A DNA stretch of 64,000 nucleotides, from contig NZ_RBWS01000019.1 in NCBI RefSeq assembly GCF_003627955.1, positions 93,826-157,825 of the forward strand. Reading direction: 5' to 3'. A program made the translations under genes and the position numbers. Shown here in pieces: positions 63,681 to 64,000 of this stretch (positions are counted from its first letter, which is position 1; every line of letters begins with the position of its first letter). This DNA comes from Sphingobacterium puteale (GTDB lineage Bacteria > Bacteroidota > Bacteroidia > Sphingobacteriales > Sphingobacteriaceae). Below the pieces are notes generated by a model. The model was not told the DNA's origin. It did not search any database and saw only the letters and a program-made list of their open reading frames with translations.

Positions 63681-63935
63681 TTAAGCATTTACAACAAAAT
63701 ACTTTTTCAGAAGCACTATCTGCCCTAAATGATAATAGCAGTGTTCAATCATCGACTCTATATTTAGAAGATAAGTACCATATTTCTCATCGATAAAAAT
63801 TTCCTGTAGCTTTTCTTCTGGTATTTGTTCAACTATTTGAGCGAATTCTATGGCATCTTTCCAAAAATTAGTTAGAAAAACTTCCCATTCATGACTGGAA
63901 ATTATTGGAGTTGCTAACTTAGTCGGCAGATCAAG
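63681..63935 (-). pseudogene. DinB-like gene fragment, 5'-truncated
   Basis: The minus strand reads SSHEWEVFLTNFWKDAIEFA, then QIVEQIPEEKLQEIFIDEKY and GTYLLNIESMIEHCYYHLGQ, ending LLKKYFVVNA with TAA at 63681-63683. The H-x3-H pattern near the end (EHCYYHLGQI) is the C-terminal signature of DinB/DUF1572-type four-helix proteins. An in-frame TAA lies directly upstream (near 63936) and there is no usable ATG before the last third, so this is a remnant of about 84 codons. Confidence 0.6.
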
Positions 63936-64000
63936 TTAAGAACAATAAAATATCTTAATTTTGAAATAATGATTAAAGTCCGTAAAAAGTACGATCGCAT

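Noticed and set aside
1..64000. Transposase, integrase, tRNA or rRNA genes that would mark an island.
   Set aside because: None was recognised on either strand by reading; short or degenerate elements could still be missed.

Overview
The window reads as a chromosome segment of a Bacteroidota bacterium, most likely of the Sphingobacteriaceae (Sphingobacterium/Pedobacter type). The evidence is three SusC/SusD pairs, two hybrid two-component systems with AraC output domains, an ECF sigma/FecR pair in front of a SusC carrying an STN domain, GLPGLI and M48 family proteins, many short lipoprotein signals, and -7 elements of the Bacteroidota form TAnnTTTG. The genus is inferred; no rRNA or tRNA gene is visible.

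Layout. About 1-10.8 kb is a mixed and partly decayed stretch: a wrecked beta-barrel gene, a 2-hydroxyacid dehydrogenase, a wrecked nucleotidyltransferase, an M48 peptidase, an outer-membrane receptor/GLPGLI pair, a small secreted protein, and copies of an NTF2-like secreted protein family that recurs four times in the window (one intact, one with a disrupted start, two pseudogenes), mostly with the same 3' hairpin. From 11.0 to 26.5 kb lies polysaccharide utilization locus 1 (PUL1): a hybrid sensor (minus strand), then divergently GH105, DUF2264, a BNR_4 propeller protein resembling L-rhamnose-alpha-1,4-D-glucuronate lyases, a second DUF2264 protein, SusC and SusD. From 27.2 to 48.1 kb lies PUL2: DUF4832 protein, GH2 beta-glucuronidase-like enzyme, a second GH2, a stand-alone GH35 C-terminal module, a second hybrid sensor, a GH28-like beta-helix protein, SusC, SusD, SusE, and a lipidated DUF4832 paralog. 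From 49.5 to 62.9 kb lies PUL3: ECF sigma, FecR anti-sigma, STN-SusC, SusD, secreted TIM-barrel isomerase-like protein, BACON/beta-helix lipoprotein, a YdcF-domain fusion, a NAGPA phosphodiester glycosidase lipoprotein and an SGNH hydrolase. The right end holds small or decayed genes.

How the parts fit. PUL1 and PUL2 share a uronic-acid theme: a candidate Rha-GlcA lyase, an unsaturated uronyl hydrolase (GH105), two DUF2264 proteins (a family that includes beta-glucuronidases) and a GH2 with the N-x-K carboxylate-binding motif. A plausible substrate is an acidic plant polysaccharide such as rhamnose/glucuronic-acid-capped arabinogalactan; this is inference. The promoters of the two PUL2 operons carry the same pair of 21-bp-spaced direct repeats, starting 56-57 and 35-36 bp ahead of a TAnnTTTG element, and the PUL1 susC promoter has the same geometry with a different half-site. 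These are good candidates for the binding sites of the two hybrid regulators. PUL3 is regulated differently (sigma/anti-sigma) and contains no classical glycoside hydrolase or lyase that I recognise, which makes it the least explained system here.
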